From: Luteimicrobium xylanilyticum
Lineage (GTDB): Bacteria > Actinomycetota > Actinomycetes > Actinomycetales > Cellulomonadaceae
Direction: 5' to 3'
Length of the DNA: 64,000 nt
NCBI RefSeq assembly: GCF_009429125.1
Contig: NZ_CP045529.1
Span: forward strand, 4,030,001 to 4,094,000
Shown: positions 1 through 7,968 of the stretch, piece after piece
Layout: each line of letters begins with the position of its first letter
Numbering within the stretch: position 1 is the stretch's first letter
Made by a program: the position numbers and the translations under genes
The notes under the pieces: generated by a model
The model's database searches: none
What the model saw: the letters and a program-made list of their open reading frames with translations, nothing else
Told to the model about the DNA's origin: nothing

Positions 1-1
1 C

Positions 2-421
2 TACGCCGGCACGCTCCAGCAGGCCCGCGCGACCGGCGAGGTCGTGACGAGCACGGGCGACGGACGGGTCGCCAGCGCCCCGCGCGCCGACTACGCGGCC
101 GGCGCGGTCGCCGTCGTGCTCGGCGAAGGGCACGAGAACACGATCTACGAGCTCTCCGGCGACGTCGCGTGGAACTTCGACGAGTTCGCGGCGACCGCGT
201 CCGAGGTGCTGGGGGTACCGGTCACGCACCGGGACGTCACGCCCGACGAGCAGCTCGAGCTCCTGCGCTCCGCCGGGCTCGACGAGGGCACTGCGGGCTT
301 CGTCGTCGCCCTGGACCAGGACATCGCGCGCGGCGACCTCGCCGACGCGACGGACGACCTGCGCACCCTGATCGGTCGCCCGACGACGCCGCTCGCCGAC
401 GCCCTCCGCGCCCTCCTCTGA
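2..421 (+). CDS. NAD(P)H-binding (NmrA/QorB-like) oxidoreductase, 3' part
   Basis: The 5' end lies outside the window; the frame is open from base 2 and ends in TGA. The remaining 139 residues are the substrate-side half of an atypical short-chain dehydrogenase of the NmrA/QorB type: a segment resembling DYAAGAVAVVL, then YELSG, a long acidic helix and a C-terminal PTTPLADALRALL that matches the usual end of type 2 NAD(P)H:quinone oxidoreductases. The Rossmann GxxGxxG part is not visible. Family members reduce quinones or sense NADPH in the cytosol. The gene converges on an aldo/keto reductase with a hairpin between. The family call is fairly safe, the substrate unknown. Confidence 0.7.
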   Translation, partial: YAGTLQQARATGEVVTSTGDGRVASAPRADYAAGAVAVVLGEGHENTIYELSGDVAWNFDEFAATASEVLGVPVTHRDVTPDEQLELLRSAGLDEGTAGFVVALDQDIARGDLADATDDLRTLIGRPTTPLADALRALL

Positions 422-439
422 TCCCTGCTCGCCGCGACG

Positions 440-483
440 GACCGGCCGCTCGCACGCCCCGCGGGGTGGGCGGGCGGCCGGTC
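440..483. terminator. bidirectional hairpin between convergent genes
   Basis: A perfect 10-bp inverted repeat (GACCGGCCGC at 440-449, GCGGCCGGTC at 474-483) encloses a GC-rich 24-base loop that can fold further. It lies between two convergent genes, the usual place for a shared terminator. No U-tract follows, which is common in high-GC actinobacteria. Confidence 0.55.
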
Positions 484-495
484 TGCTTCGCAGGA

Positions 496-1428
496 TCAGG
501 GGACGGTGTGACCGGCTGCCCGGAACAGCTCGTACCACTCGGCGCGCGTGAGCGGGATCTCGGAGCCGAGGGCGGCGCCGGCGACGCGCTCCGGCGTCGT
601 CGTGCCGAGCACGACCTGCATCTGGGCGGGGTGACGCGTGATCCACGCGGTCGCGATCGCGATCGCCGGCATGTCGTACTTCGCGGCGAGCCGGTCGATC
701 ACGGCGTTCAGCTCCGGGTAGTCCTCGGACCCCAGGAACACGCCGTTGAAGAACCGGGCCTGGAACGGCGACCACGCCTGCAGGGTGATGCCGTGGAGAC
801 GGCAGTAGTCGACGATCCCGTTGTCGCGGCTGATCGACTGGTCCAGGTCGCCCATGTTCATCGCGACGCCCTGCGCGACGATCGGCGCGTGCGTGAGGGA
901 GAGCTGGACCTGGTTCGCGACGATCGGCTGCGTCACGGACCGGCGCAGCAGCTCGATCTGCCCGGGCGTGTGGTTGGAGACGCCGAACGCCTTGACCTTG
1001 CCCGCGGCGTGGAGCTCGTCGAAGGCCTTCGCGACGTCGTCGGGCTCGACGAGGGCGTCGGGGCGGTGCAGCAGCAGGATGTCGAGGTAGTCCGTCCGCA
1101 GAGCGCGCAGCGACCCCTCGACGGACTCGACGATGTGCTCGTACGAGAAGTCGAAGTACGGCCCGTCGGGGACGATCCCGCACTTGGTCTGGAGGGTGAT
1201 CTCGGCGCGCTCGGACGGCGTGAGGGCGAGCGCCTCGGCGAACCGCTCCTCGCAGCGGTGCAGCGCGCCGCCGTAGACGTCGGCGTGGTCGAAGAAGTCG
1301 ATGCCGGCGTCGCGGGCGGTGCGCACGAGGGTGCGGATCTCGTCGTCGGTCTTGTCGGCGATCCGCATCATGCCGGCGATGACGTTCGGCGCGGTGATCT
1401 CGGTGCCGGGCAGGGTGAAGGTCTTCAT
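496..1428 (-). CDS. aldo/keto reductase, YdhF-like
   Basis: A 310-residue (alpha/beta)8 NADPH-dependent aldo/keto reductase, cytosolic. The catalytic tetrad is recognisable: Asp and Tyr in DHADVYGG (about residues 46-53), Lys in LQTKCG, His in LLLHRPD. The C-terminal NADP-binding part contains WITRHPAQMQVVLGTTTPER. Length and motifs fit the E. coli YdhF-type subgroup, whose physiological substrate is unknown. It starts at ATG and lies 25 bases downstream of a second reductase on the same strand, so both may be co-transcribed from the divergent promoter next to the LysR gene. Confidence 0.85.
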   Translation of the reverse strand: MKTFTLPGTEITAPNVIAGMMRIADKTDDEIRTLVRTARDAGIDFFDHADVYGGALHRCEERFAEALALTPSERAEITLQTKCGIVPDGPYFDFSYEHIVESVEGSLRALRTDYLDILLLHRPDALVEPDDVAKAFDELHAAGKVKAFGVSNHTPGQIELLRRSVTQPIVANQVQLSLTHAPIVAQGVAMNMGDLDQSISRDNGIVDYCRLHGITLQAWSPFQARFFNGVFLGSEDYPELNAVIDRLAAKYDMPAIAIATAWITRHPAQMQVVLGTTTPERVAGAALGSEIPLTRAEWYELFRAAGHTVP

Positions 1429-1453
1429 GAGGATCCTCGCTGATCGGGGGTGG

Positions 1454-2326
1454 TCAGGCGGTGGCGGCGCTCAGCCGCGCCACCTCGTCGGGGGTGAGCA
1501 CGAGGTCCGCGGCCTGCGCGGAGTCCTCGATGCTCGCGGGACGCGACGCGCCGGGGATGGGCACGACGACGGGCGCGAGCGCGAGCTCCCAGGCGAGCGC
1601 GACACGGAACGGGCTGACGCCGTGAGAGGCCGCGACCTCCTGGAACGGAGCGTAAGCCTGGTCGAGGTCGCCCGCCCGGGCGAACGTGATGCCGCCGAGC
1701 GGGCTCCACGGCAGGAACGCGATGCCGAGCTCGGCGCACAGCTCGAGCTCGGGCAGCGACGAACGGAAGCGGGGCGAGAACTGGTTCTGCACGGACACGA
1801 GCCGGCCGCCGAGCACGTCGTTCGCCTCGCGGATCTGGTCCGGGTTCGCGTTGGAGACGCCGGCCATCTCGATGACGCCCTCGTCGAGCAGGTCGCGCAG
1901 GGCGCCGACCGAGTCGGCGTAGGGCACGGCCGGGTCGGGCCGGTGGAACTGGTAGAGGCCGATGGCGTCGACGCCGAGGCGCTGCGCCGAGGCCTTGGCG
2001 GCCTCCTTGAGGTGAGCCGGATCGCCGTTCTGGGTCCACGAGCCGTCGCCCGGGCGCAGGTGCCCGCCCTTGGTCGCGACGAGGACGCCGGACGTGTCGC
2101 CGCCGTAGCTGCGCAGGGCCCGGGCGATGAGCTCCTCGTTGTGGCCGACCTCGTCCGCGTCGCGGTGGTAGGAGTCGGCGGTGTCGACGAACGTGACGCC
2201 GGCGTCGAGCGAGGCATGGATGGTCGCGATCGCGCGGTCCTCGTCGGGTCGGCCCTCGATCGACATGGGCATACCGCCGAGGCCGACGGCGGAGACGGAG
2301 CGGTGTCCGATGGTGCGCTGCTGCAT
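1454..2326 (-). CDS. aldo/keto reductase
   Basis: About 290 residues of the aldo/keto reductase superfamily, distinct from its downstream neighbour. Asp and Tyr sit in VDTADSYHRD, Lys in VATKGGHL, His in YQFHRPDP; the cofactor end has VVVPIPGASRPASIEDSAQA. I chose the ATG giving MQQRTIGHRSV because conserved sequence begins there; a longer upstream reading would run through the divergent promoter. It is divergent from a LysR regulator 76 bases away, a typical regulator/target arrangement. Substrate unknown. Confidence 0.85.
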   Translation of the reverse strand: MQQRTIGHRSVSAVGLGGMPMSIEGRPDEDRAIATIHASLDAGVTFVDTADSYHRDADEVGHNEELIARALRSYGGDTSGVLVATKGGHLRPGDGSWTQNGDPAHLKEAAKASAQRLGVDAIGLYQFHRPDPAVPYADSVGALRDLLDEGVIEMAGVSNANPDQIREANDVLGGRLVSVQNQFSPRFRSSLPELELCAELGIAFLPWSPLGGITFARAGDLDQAYAPFQEVAASHGVSPFRVALAWELALAPVVVPIPGASRPASIEDSAQAADLVLTPDEVARLSAATA

Positions 2327-2368
2327 GCTCGCGAGCCTAGGGACGGCGTAACCTACAAGTCCAACAAC

Positions 2369-2382
2369 TAGCACTGATGCTA
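2369..2382. promoter_or_regulatory. candidate LysR operator (TAGCA-N4-TGCTA)
   Basis: An inverted repeat TAGCA CTGA TGCTA lies in the 76-base gap between the divergent reductase and LysR genes. It is AT-rich against a very GC-rich background and fits the T-N11/12-A dyad that LysR-type regulators usually bind near their own gene. Function is inferred from position and symmetry. Confidence 0.45.
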
Positions 2383-2402
2383 TTCAGAAGTCGGAGCGAT
2401 CA

Positions 2403-3296
2403 ATGGATCTGCGGCAGATGGAGTACCTGGTCGCACTCGCGGACGAGCAGCAGTTCACGCGGGCCGCGGCGCTCTGCGGCGTCTCGCAGTCCGGGCTCTC
2501 GGCCGCGGTCCGCAGCCTCGAGGACGAGCTCGGCACCCCGCTCTTCCACCGCACGACGCGGCGGGTCGAACCCACCGACGCCGGCCTCGCCCTGCTCCCC
2601 CACGCCCGGGCGATGCTCGCGGCGTCGACGGCGGCGCGCGACGCCGTCGTGCGGGTGACGCGCCAGGTGACCGGGACCGTCCGGGTCGGGGCCGAGCAGT
2701 GCCTCGCGGTGGTGGACCCGCCCGCGCTGCTCGAGCGGTTCCACGAGCGCTACCCGCACGTCGAGATCCACTTCACGCAGGACGGCTCGCACGACCTCCT
2801 CACCCAGCTTCGCGCCGACGAGCTCGACGTCGCGTTCGTCGCGACGGCCGACCACCTCGGGGCGTTCGAACGGACCCCCATCGCGAGCGAGCCGATCGTG
2901 CTGCTCGCCCCCGCGGACCATCCGCTCGCAGCGCGGGCCCGCATCGAGTGGGAGGACCTCGACGGGCTGGACTTCGTCGACTTCCAACGGTCCTGGGGCG
3001 TGCGGCCGCTCAACGACGCCGCGTGCGAGTCCCGCGGGGTGCGGCGGCGCGTGCGGTGCACGGTCAACGACATCCACACGCTGCTCGACCTCGTCCACCG
3101 CGGTCTCGGCGTCGCGCTCGTCCCCCGCCAGATCGGCGCCAAGCCGCAGGCCGAGGGGCTCGCGGTCCTGCGCCTGCCCGACGACACCACGCCGCGCTGG
3201 CAGGTCTCGGCGGTCACGGGCACGTCCGACCACGCCGTCGCGCTCGCCCCGCGGCTCCTGGAGCTCCTCGACCGCCCGGCGGCCGTCGCCGCATGA
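2403..3296 (+). CDS. LysR-family transcriptional regulator
   Basis: A 297-residue LysR-type regulator. An N-terminal winged helix-turn-helix (about residues 1-60: MDLRQMEYLVALADE, then TRAAALCGVSQSGLSAAVRS) precedes a periplasmic-binding-protein-like effector domain (about 90-295). The ATG has CGGAG just upstream. It is transcribed away from two aldo/keto reductases and probably controls them and itself through the dyad in the gap. The effector cannot be read from sequence, although a reactive or redox substrate would suit the neighbours. The family call is secure, the regulon is inference. Confidence 0.9.
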   Translation: MDLRQMEYLVALADEQQFTRAAALCGVSQSGLSAAVRSLEDELGTPLFHRTTRRVEPTDAGLALLPHARAMLAASTAARDAVVRVTRQVTGTVRVGAEQCLAVVDPPALLERFHERYPHVEIHFTQDGSHDLLTQLRADELDVAFVATADHLGAFERTPIASEPIVLLAPADHPLAARARIEWEDLDGLDFVDFQRSWGVRPLNDAACESRGVRRRVRCTVNDIHTLLDLVHRGLGVALVPRQIGAKPQAEGLAVLRLPDDTTPRWQVSAVTGTSDHAVALAPRLLELLDRPAAVAA

Positions 3297-3357
3297 CCGG
3301 GCAGGGCCACGGGGCGGCGCGACGGCGTCGCCACCCGCGCAGCCGCAGGCTTCGCGA

Positions 3358-3828
3358 CTAGACGACCGCTGCCTCGGGTGCCCCGAGGAGTTCGCGGTCG
3401 GCGAGCGCCCCGACGAGGCCGGCGAGCTCCGGGACGTCGGCCGCCTCGCCCAGTGCGCTCGCGAGAGCACGGTCGTGGGTGGGCCGCGCGGCGGCGAGGA
3501 GCCGCTCTCCCGCGGGCGTGAGCTCGGTGTAGATGCCGCGACGGTCGTCGGCGCAGAGGATGCGCGTGAGGAGTCCGCGGTCCTCGAGGCGGGTCACGAG
3601 CCGGGTGGTGGCGGACGCGCTGAGGGCGGCGGCCCGCGCCAGCTGCTGCATGCGCATGTGCCAGCCGTCCTGGCGGGAGAGCGCGTCGAGCACGGTGTAC
3701 TCGACGACGGACAGCCCGTGCTCACTCTGGAGCGCGCGCTCCAGGCGGGCCTCGATGAGCCCGTGCAGCGCGGCGAGGGTGCGCCAGCCGCGCGCCCTGA
3801 TCTCCACCGCGTCGTCCGCGATCCCCAT
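3358..3828 (-). CDS. MarR-family transcriptional regulator
   Basis: A 156-residue MarR-type repressor with a central winged helix (WHMRMQQLARAAALSASATTR, then LVTRLEDRGLLTR and the wing DDRRGIYTELTPAGERLL) flanked by dimerisation helices. I start at the ATG preceded by GAGG eight bases upstream; a GTG three codons earlier is possible. It is divergent from an MFS exporter followed by an aldo/keto reductase, the classic MarR-controlled drug or aldehyde response layout. Palindromic sites in the gap are candidate operators. The ligand is unknown. Confidence 0.88.
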   Translation of the reverse strand: MGIADDAVEIRARGWRTLAALHGLIEARLERALQSEHGLSVVEYTVLDALSRQDGWHMRMQQLARAAALSASATTRLVTRLEDRGLLTRILCADDRRGIYTELTPAGERLLAAARPTHDRALASALGEAADVPELAGLVGALADRELLGAPEAAVV

Positions 3829-3883
3829 GTCGAACACCTCGTCCCGTGTGTGACACCTAGCATACCGCTTGCGCGCTTATCCC

Positions 3884-3930
3884 GCGCGTGCAACTATCTA
3901 ATACAGCGCGTGTGCAACTACTGCACACGC
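3884..3930. promoter_or_regulatory. candidate MarR operator pair
   Basis: A perfect inverted repeat, GCGTGTGCA / TGCACACGC with a 5-base spacer (3908-3930), sits 52 bases before the MFS start. The left part of this site is repeated upstream as GCGCGTGCAACTA (3884-3896) against GCGTGTGCAACTA (3908-3920), giving two sites 24 bases apart, on nearly the same helix face. Position between the divergent marR-like and exporter genes supports a MarR operator; binding is not shown. Confidence 0.5.
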
Positions 3931-3981
3931 CTTCTATCCGCCAACGCAGTTGGCATCCTCGATCGTCCCGGAGCTGCCGTC

Positions 3982-5172
3982 ATGCCTCTCGCACTGCTCG
4001 CGCTCGCCGTCGGCGGGTTCGGCATCGGGCTCACCGAGTTCGTCATCATGGGCCTCCTCCCCGAGGTCGCCTCCGACCTCGACGTCACCGAACCCATCGC
4101 CGGCTACCTCATCTCGGGGTACGCCCTCGCCGTCGCCGTCGGGGCCGTCGCCCTGACCGCAGCCGTCACGCGGTTCGACCGCAAGACCGTCCTCGTCGGC
4201 CTCATGGGATTGTTCGTCGCCGGCAACCTGCTGTCCGCGATCGCCCCCGGGTACGAGACGCTGCTCGCCGGGCGCGTGCTCGCCGCCCTGTGCCACGGCG
4301 CGTTCTTCGGGATCGGCTCGGTCGTGGCCGCGGGCCTCGTCGGCCCGGAACGACGCGCGTCCGCGATCGCCCTCATGTTCTCCGGCCTGACCGCGGCCAA
4401 CGTCCTCGGCGTCCCGTTCGGGACGTTCCTCGGGCAGCAGCACGGCTGGCGCGCGACCTTCTGGGCCATCACCGCCATCGGCGTCGTCGCGCTCGTCGGC
4501 ATCGTCGTGCTGGTTCCCTCGACCCGCGACGCCGCCCGCCCCGCCGCGCTCCGCACCGAGCTCACCGCGTTCCGGTCCCCGCAGGTCTGGTGGAGCGTCG
4601 TGGTGACGATCCTCGGCTACGGCGGGATGTTCGGCGCCTTCACCTACATCGCGTACACGCTGACCGAGGTCTCGGGGTTCGCCCCGGCGACGGTCCCGTG
4701 GCTGCTCGTACTGTTCGGCGCCGGGCTGTTCGTCGGGAACTACGCGGGCGGGCGCCTCGCCGACCGCGCCCTCGCCCCCACCCTGCTCGGCCTGTTCGCC
4801 GCGCTGACCGTCGTCCTCGCGGTGTTCGCGGCCACGGCGTCCAACCCGGTCGCAGCGATCGTCGGACTCGTCCTCATGGGGGTGTTCGGGTTCGCCACGG
4901 TGCCGGGGCTGCAGATGCGCATCATGCGCCACGTCGTGCGGGCCCCCACGCTCGCCTCCGGCGCCAACATCGCCGCGTTCAACATCGGCAACGCGGTCGG
5001 GGCCTGGGCGGGCGGGCTCACCATCACCCTCGGCCTCGGCTACGCCGCGCCGCTCGGCGCAGGCGCCCTGGTCACGCTCGCCGGCCTCGCCGCGCTCGCC
5101 GTCGCGACGTTGCTCGAACGCCGCGCCACCCACCACGACGCACCCACCCCGGTGCTGTCGACCGCCTCCTGA
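3982..5172 (+). CDS. MFS transporter, DHA1/AraJ-like
   Basis: A 396-residue, roughly 12-helix major facilitator of the DHA1 drug:H+ antiporter group (AraJ/YdhP/Cmx-like). It opens with MPLALLALAVGGFGIGLTEF and carries the family GLLPEVASDL, the loop motif FDRKTVL between helices 2 and 3, and NIAAFNIGNAVGAWAGG in the second half. The ATG chosen starts directly before helix 1; the longer open frame upstream overlaps the operator region and is rejected. It is likely de-repressed with the following reductase when the divergent MarR protein binds its ligand. The exported compound is unknown. Confidence 0.85.
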   Translation: MPLALLALAVGGFGIGLTEFVIMGLLPEVASDLDVTEPIAGYLISGYALAVAVGAVALTAAVTRFDRKTVLVGLMGLFVAGNLLSAIAPGYETLLAGRVLAALCHGAFFGIGSVVAAGLVGPERRASAIALMFSGLTAANVLGVPFGTFLGQQHGWRATFWAITAIGVVALVGIVVLVPSTRDAARPAALRTELTAFRSPQVWWSVVVTILGYGGMFGAFTYIAYTLTEVSGFAPATVPWLLVLFGAGLFVGNYAGGRLADRALAPTLLGLFAALTVVLAVFAATASNPVAAIVGLVLMGVFGFATVPGLQMRIMRHVVRAPTLASGANIAAFNIGNAVGAWAGGLTITLGLGYAAPLGAGALVTLAGLAALAVATLLERRATHHDAPTPVLSTAS

Positions 5173-5197
5173 CCCCACCAACCCTCGGAGAAGAACG

Positions 5198-6025
5198 ATG
5201 AGCACCATGCCCCACGTCAGCCTCGCCGGACGCACCGCCATGCCGCAGCTCGGCTTCGGCGTCTTCCAGGTGCCCGACGACGAGACCACCGCCGCCGTGT
5301 CGGCCGCCCTCGAGACCGGGTACCGTTCCGTCGACACGGCCGCGATCTACGGCAACGAGCGCGGCGTCGGACGCGCTCTGGCCGCGTCGGGCCTGCCCCG
5401 CGACGAAGTCTTCGTGACCAGCAAGCTGTGGGTCGACGACCTGGGCCCCGGCCAGGTCCGGCCCGCGTACGAGGCGACCCTCGAGCGGCTCGGTCTCGAC
5501 GCCCTCGACCTGTACCTCATCCACTGGCCGGCCCCGGGCCGCGGTGAGTACGTCGGCGCGTGGGAGCAGCTCCTCGAGCTGCGCGACGCCGGGCTGGTGC
5601 GCGAGGTCGGCGTCTCGAACTTCGAGCCCGCCCACCTCGACGCGCTCCTGGCTGCAACCGGCGAGCTGCCGCCGATCAACCAGGTCGAGCTCCACCCCGC
5701 GCTCCAGCAGCGCGCGCTGCGCGCCTACCACCAGGAGCACTCGATCCTCACCGAGGCGTGGAGCCCGCTCGCGCAGGGCGCCGTCCTCGACGACCCCGCG
5801 GTCGCCCGGATCGCCGTCGCGCACGACGTCACCCCCGCCCAGGTCGTCCTGCGCTGGCACCTCCAGTCCGGGAACGTCGTGATCCCGAAGTCCGTGACCC
5901 CGGCGCGGATCGTCGCCAACCTCGACGTGCTCGGGTTCGAGCTCACGCCCGACGAGCTCGCCGTCGTCGACGCCCTCGACGCCGGCGACCGCACGGGCCC
6001 GCACCCCGACGCGTTCAACGGCTGA
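5198..6025 (+). CDS. aldo/keto reductase, 2,5-diketogluconate reductase-like
   Basis: A 275-residue AKR5-type reductase. The tetrad is seen as Asp/Tyr in VDTAAIYGNE, Lys in TSKLWVDD, His in YLIHWPAP; the NADPH-binding end is GNVVIPKSVTPARI. A purine-rich AGAAG lies just before the ATG. It follows the MFS gene by 25 bases and is probably its operon partner, so a plausible role is reducing aldehydes or ketones that the MarR regulator senses. That role is inference; fold and chemistry are secure. Confidence 0.88.
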   Translation: MSTMPHVSLAGRTAMPQLGFGVFQVPDDETTAAVSAALETGYRSVDTAAIYGNERGVGRALAASGLPRDEVFVTSKLWVDDLGPGQVRPAYEATLERLGLDALDLYLIHWPAPGRGEYVGAWEQLLELRDAGLVREVGVSNFEPAHLDALLAATGELPPINQVELHPALQQRALRAYHQEHSILTEAWSPLAQGAVLDDPAVARIAVAHDVTPAQVVLRWHLQSGNVVIPKSVTPARIVANLDVLGFELTPDELAVVDALDAGDRTGPHPDAFNG

Positions 6026-6035
6026 CCGACCCGAC

Positions 6036-6064
6036 CGCGCTCCGGGGTACCCGCCCGGAGCGCG
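6036..6064. terminator. strong hairpin terminator
   Basis: An 11-bp perfect inverted repeat (CGCGCTCCGGG / CCCGGAGCGCG) with a 7-base loop begins 11 bases after the reductase stop. It probably ends the MFS-reductase transcript. Confidence 0.7.
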
Positions 6065-6150
6065 ATCGGTTGGTCACGAGACCTCGGCCCGGTCGCGGTC
6101 GTCGAACGGAACGGATCGCCGGGCCTCGACCGAGCCAGAGCGTGGGCCGC

Positions 6151-6465
6151 TCAGCGGCCGGATCCCACAGAGGCGAGCTCGAGCTCCGCGATCCCGCTGA
6201 GGTCGACGCGTACCCGGCCGGGCGTCGCGACGTAGCGGAGCAGCACCGCCTCGCACGACGGGCACCGCCCGACGACTCCGGGTCCGTGCGCCCACACCAT
6301 GAGGGCCGCGAAGGGTCCGGCGTCCCCACAGGCGCCGCACCGGACGAGCGCCGTCGTGATCTCGGGGACGAACACGGCCGCGAGCGCCCCCGCGACGGCG
6401 TTCCCGTCGACGTGCCCGTCCCCCGGGTCGAGCGCGCCCTCCTGCACCATCGCGTCCTGGGCCAT
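6151..6465 (-). CDS. DUF6510-type zinc-ribbon protein
   Basis: A 104-residue soluble protein with two CxxC pairs (CGAC at about 43-46 and CPSC at about 68-71), as in a zinc ribbon, followed by a short beta-rich tail. It resembles DUF6510 proteins, which in actinobacteria tend to sit beside sulfite-oxidase-like and FAD-binding redox genes, exactly as here: it is the last gene of a three-gene run. Metal binding is inferred from the cysteines. It might be an accessory or sensor protein of the redox pair; no enzymatic motif is visible. Confidence 0.7.
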   Translation of the reverse strand: MAQDAMVQEGALDPGDGHVDGNAVAGALAAVFVPEITTALVRCGACGDAGPFAALMVWAHGPGVVGRCPSCEAVLLRYVATPGRVRVDLSGIAELELASVGSGR

Positions 6466-6490
6466 GGGTCCCTCCTCCGTCCGACGCCGG

Positions 6491-7315
6491 TCAGTCGCCC
6501 GCGGGCCCGAAGCGCTCGGCCCGGATCGCGGCCGGGTCGTGCCCGAGCGCGAGCAGCATCCGCGTCACGGCCTCGACGAAGCCCGTCGGCCCGCACACGT
6601 AGCAGACGGGCCGCAGCTCGGGCGGCCAGCCGTGGGCGGCGACGTCCTGGAGGCCGATCCGCCGGGCCTCGCGCGGCGCGTCGAGCGGGGCGCTGCGCGT
6701 GTAGAAGACCTGGGCCTCGACGCCGTCGGCCCTGCCACGGACGCCGGTGAGCTCGTCCGTGAACATCGCGTCGTCGGGGGTGCGGACCGAGTAGAGGAGC
6801 CGGAACGGGGTTCGGTTCCCCGCACCCCGGCGCGCCCGCACCATCGCGATCAGCGGCACGATCCCCGACCCGCCCGCGATCAGGAGGACCGGCGCCGCGT
6901 CCGCGAAACCCGGTTCCCAGACGAACCACCCGCCGACCGGACCGCGCACCTCGATCATCTGCCCGGGCTCGAACGCGTCGACCAGGTAGGGCGACACCTC
7001 GCCCTCGTGGACACGCTGGACGGTGACCGCGACCCGGCCCGGTGCGCCGGCGTCGAACGCCGAGGACAGCGAGTACGCGCGCTCGGCGGTGTACCCGTCG
7101 GGTGCGGTCAGACGCAGGTCGACGTGCTGGCCCGCGAGGTGGCCGGGCCAGTCGGGGACGTCGAGCTCGAGGGTCCGCGCGGTCGCGCTCTCGGCGTGCG
7201 CGGAGGCGAGCGTCGCGACCCGCCAGCCTCGCGTCGTCGAGAACCGCTCCCCCAGGCGAGCGGGCGCGGGCGCACCCGCGGTCCCCAGCTCCACCCCGCC
7301 CGACGGCGCAGCCAC
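6491..7315 (-). CDS. FAD-binding oxidoreductase (ferredoxin-NADP reductase-like)
   Basis: A 274-residue flavin reductase: FAD-binding beta-barrel with RAYSLSSAF (RxYS motif, near residue 78) and the NAD(P)-binding half with LLIAGGSGIVPLIAM and the C-terminal YVCGPTGFVEAV. No 2Fe-2S ferredoxin cysteine cluster is present at the C-terminus. The GTG start lies two bases after the stop of the molybdoenzyme gene, so the two are surely co-expressed. It would pass electrons between NAD(P)H and the partner molybdoenzyme or an unidentified acceptor. The much longer open frame upstream of the GTG is antisense to other genes and was rejected. Confidence 0.85.
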   Translation of the reverse strand: MAAPSGGVELGTAGAPAPARLGERFSTTRGWRVATLASAHAESATARTLELDVPDWPGHLAGQHVDLRLTAPDGYTAERAYSLSSAFDAGAPGRVAVTVQRVHEGEVSPYLVDAFEPGQMIEVRGPVGGWFVWEPGFADAAPVLLIAGGSGIVPLIAMVRARRGAGNRTPFRLLYSVRTPDDAMFTDELTGVRGRADGVEAQVFYTRSAPLDAPREARRIGLQDVAAHGWPPELRPVCYVCGPTGFVEAVTRMLLALGHDPAAIRAERFGPAGD

Positions 7316-7317
7316 GG

Positions 7318-7914
7318 TCAGTCCCCCTGGTAGCGCTGCTCGCGCCACGGGTCGCCGTAGTCGTGGTAGCCGAGCTGCTCCCAGAACCCGCGCTGCTCGT
7401 CGCGCAGGAGCTGGATCGAGCGGACCCACTTCGCGGACTTCCACAGGTACAGGTGCGGGACCAGGAGCCGGGCCGGGCCGCCGTGCACCGGGGCCAGCGG
7501 GGCGCCGTCGTACGTGTGGGCGATCCAGGCCTTGCCGCCCAGCAGGTCGGCGACCGGGAGGTTCGTCGTGTACCCGCCGTAGCAGCCGACGAGCGCGTGC
7601 TGGGCCGTCGACGTGACGTCCGCGAGCAGCACGTCGAGGCTCACGCCGCGCCAGCTCGTCCCGAACTTCGACCACCGCGTGACGCAGTGCAGGTCCACGT
7701 GCGCGTCCTCCTGCGGGAGGCGCACGAGCTCGTCCCAGGACCAGCGCCAGTCGGCGCCCTCCTCGTTGCGGATGACGAGCTCCCACGTCTCCAGGGGCAC
7801 GCGCGGGGTGGGGCCGGCGGACAGGACGGGGAAGTCGGTGACCTCGTACTGGCCGGGCGGCAGCGCCACGCCGGTCGGTCGCGGTCGTCCCTGGAACCCC
7901 GGGGTGAGGGTCAT
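7318..7914 (-). CDS. molybdopterin-dependent oxidoreductase, sulfite oxidase-like
   Basis: A 198-residue protein that is essentially one sulfite-oxidase-type molybdopterin domain (SUOX/YedY fold). The Mo-ligating cysteine sits in DLHCVTRWSKFGTSWRGV; CYGGYTTNLPVADLLGG and PVHGGPARLLVPHLYLWKSAKW match the substrate pocket and cofactor-contact segments. There is no signal peptide or Tat motif, so it should work in the cytosol with its FAD-reductase neighbour. The small size compared with eukaryotic sulfite oxidases is normal for this bacterial branch. Substrate unknown; a role in reducing oxidised sulfur compounds is possible. Confidence 0.85.
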   Translation of the reverse strand: MTLTPGFQGRPRPTGVALPPGQYEVTDFPVLSAGPTPRVPLETWELVIRNEEGADWRWSWDELVRLPQEDAHVDLHCVTRWSKFGTSWRGVSLDVLLADVTSTAQHALVGCYGGYTTNLPVADLLGGKAWIAHTYDGAPLAPVHGGPARLLVPHLYLWKSAKWVRSIQLLRDEQRGFWEQLGYHDYGDPWREQRYQGD

Positions 7915-7968
7915 GGGCCCACGCTAAGTGCGCCGCGCCCGACCCGCCAGACCTTCGATGGGGCGAAC

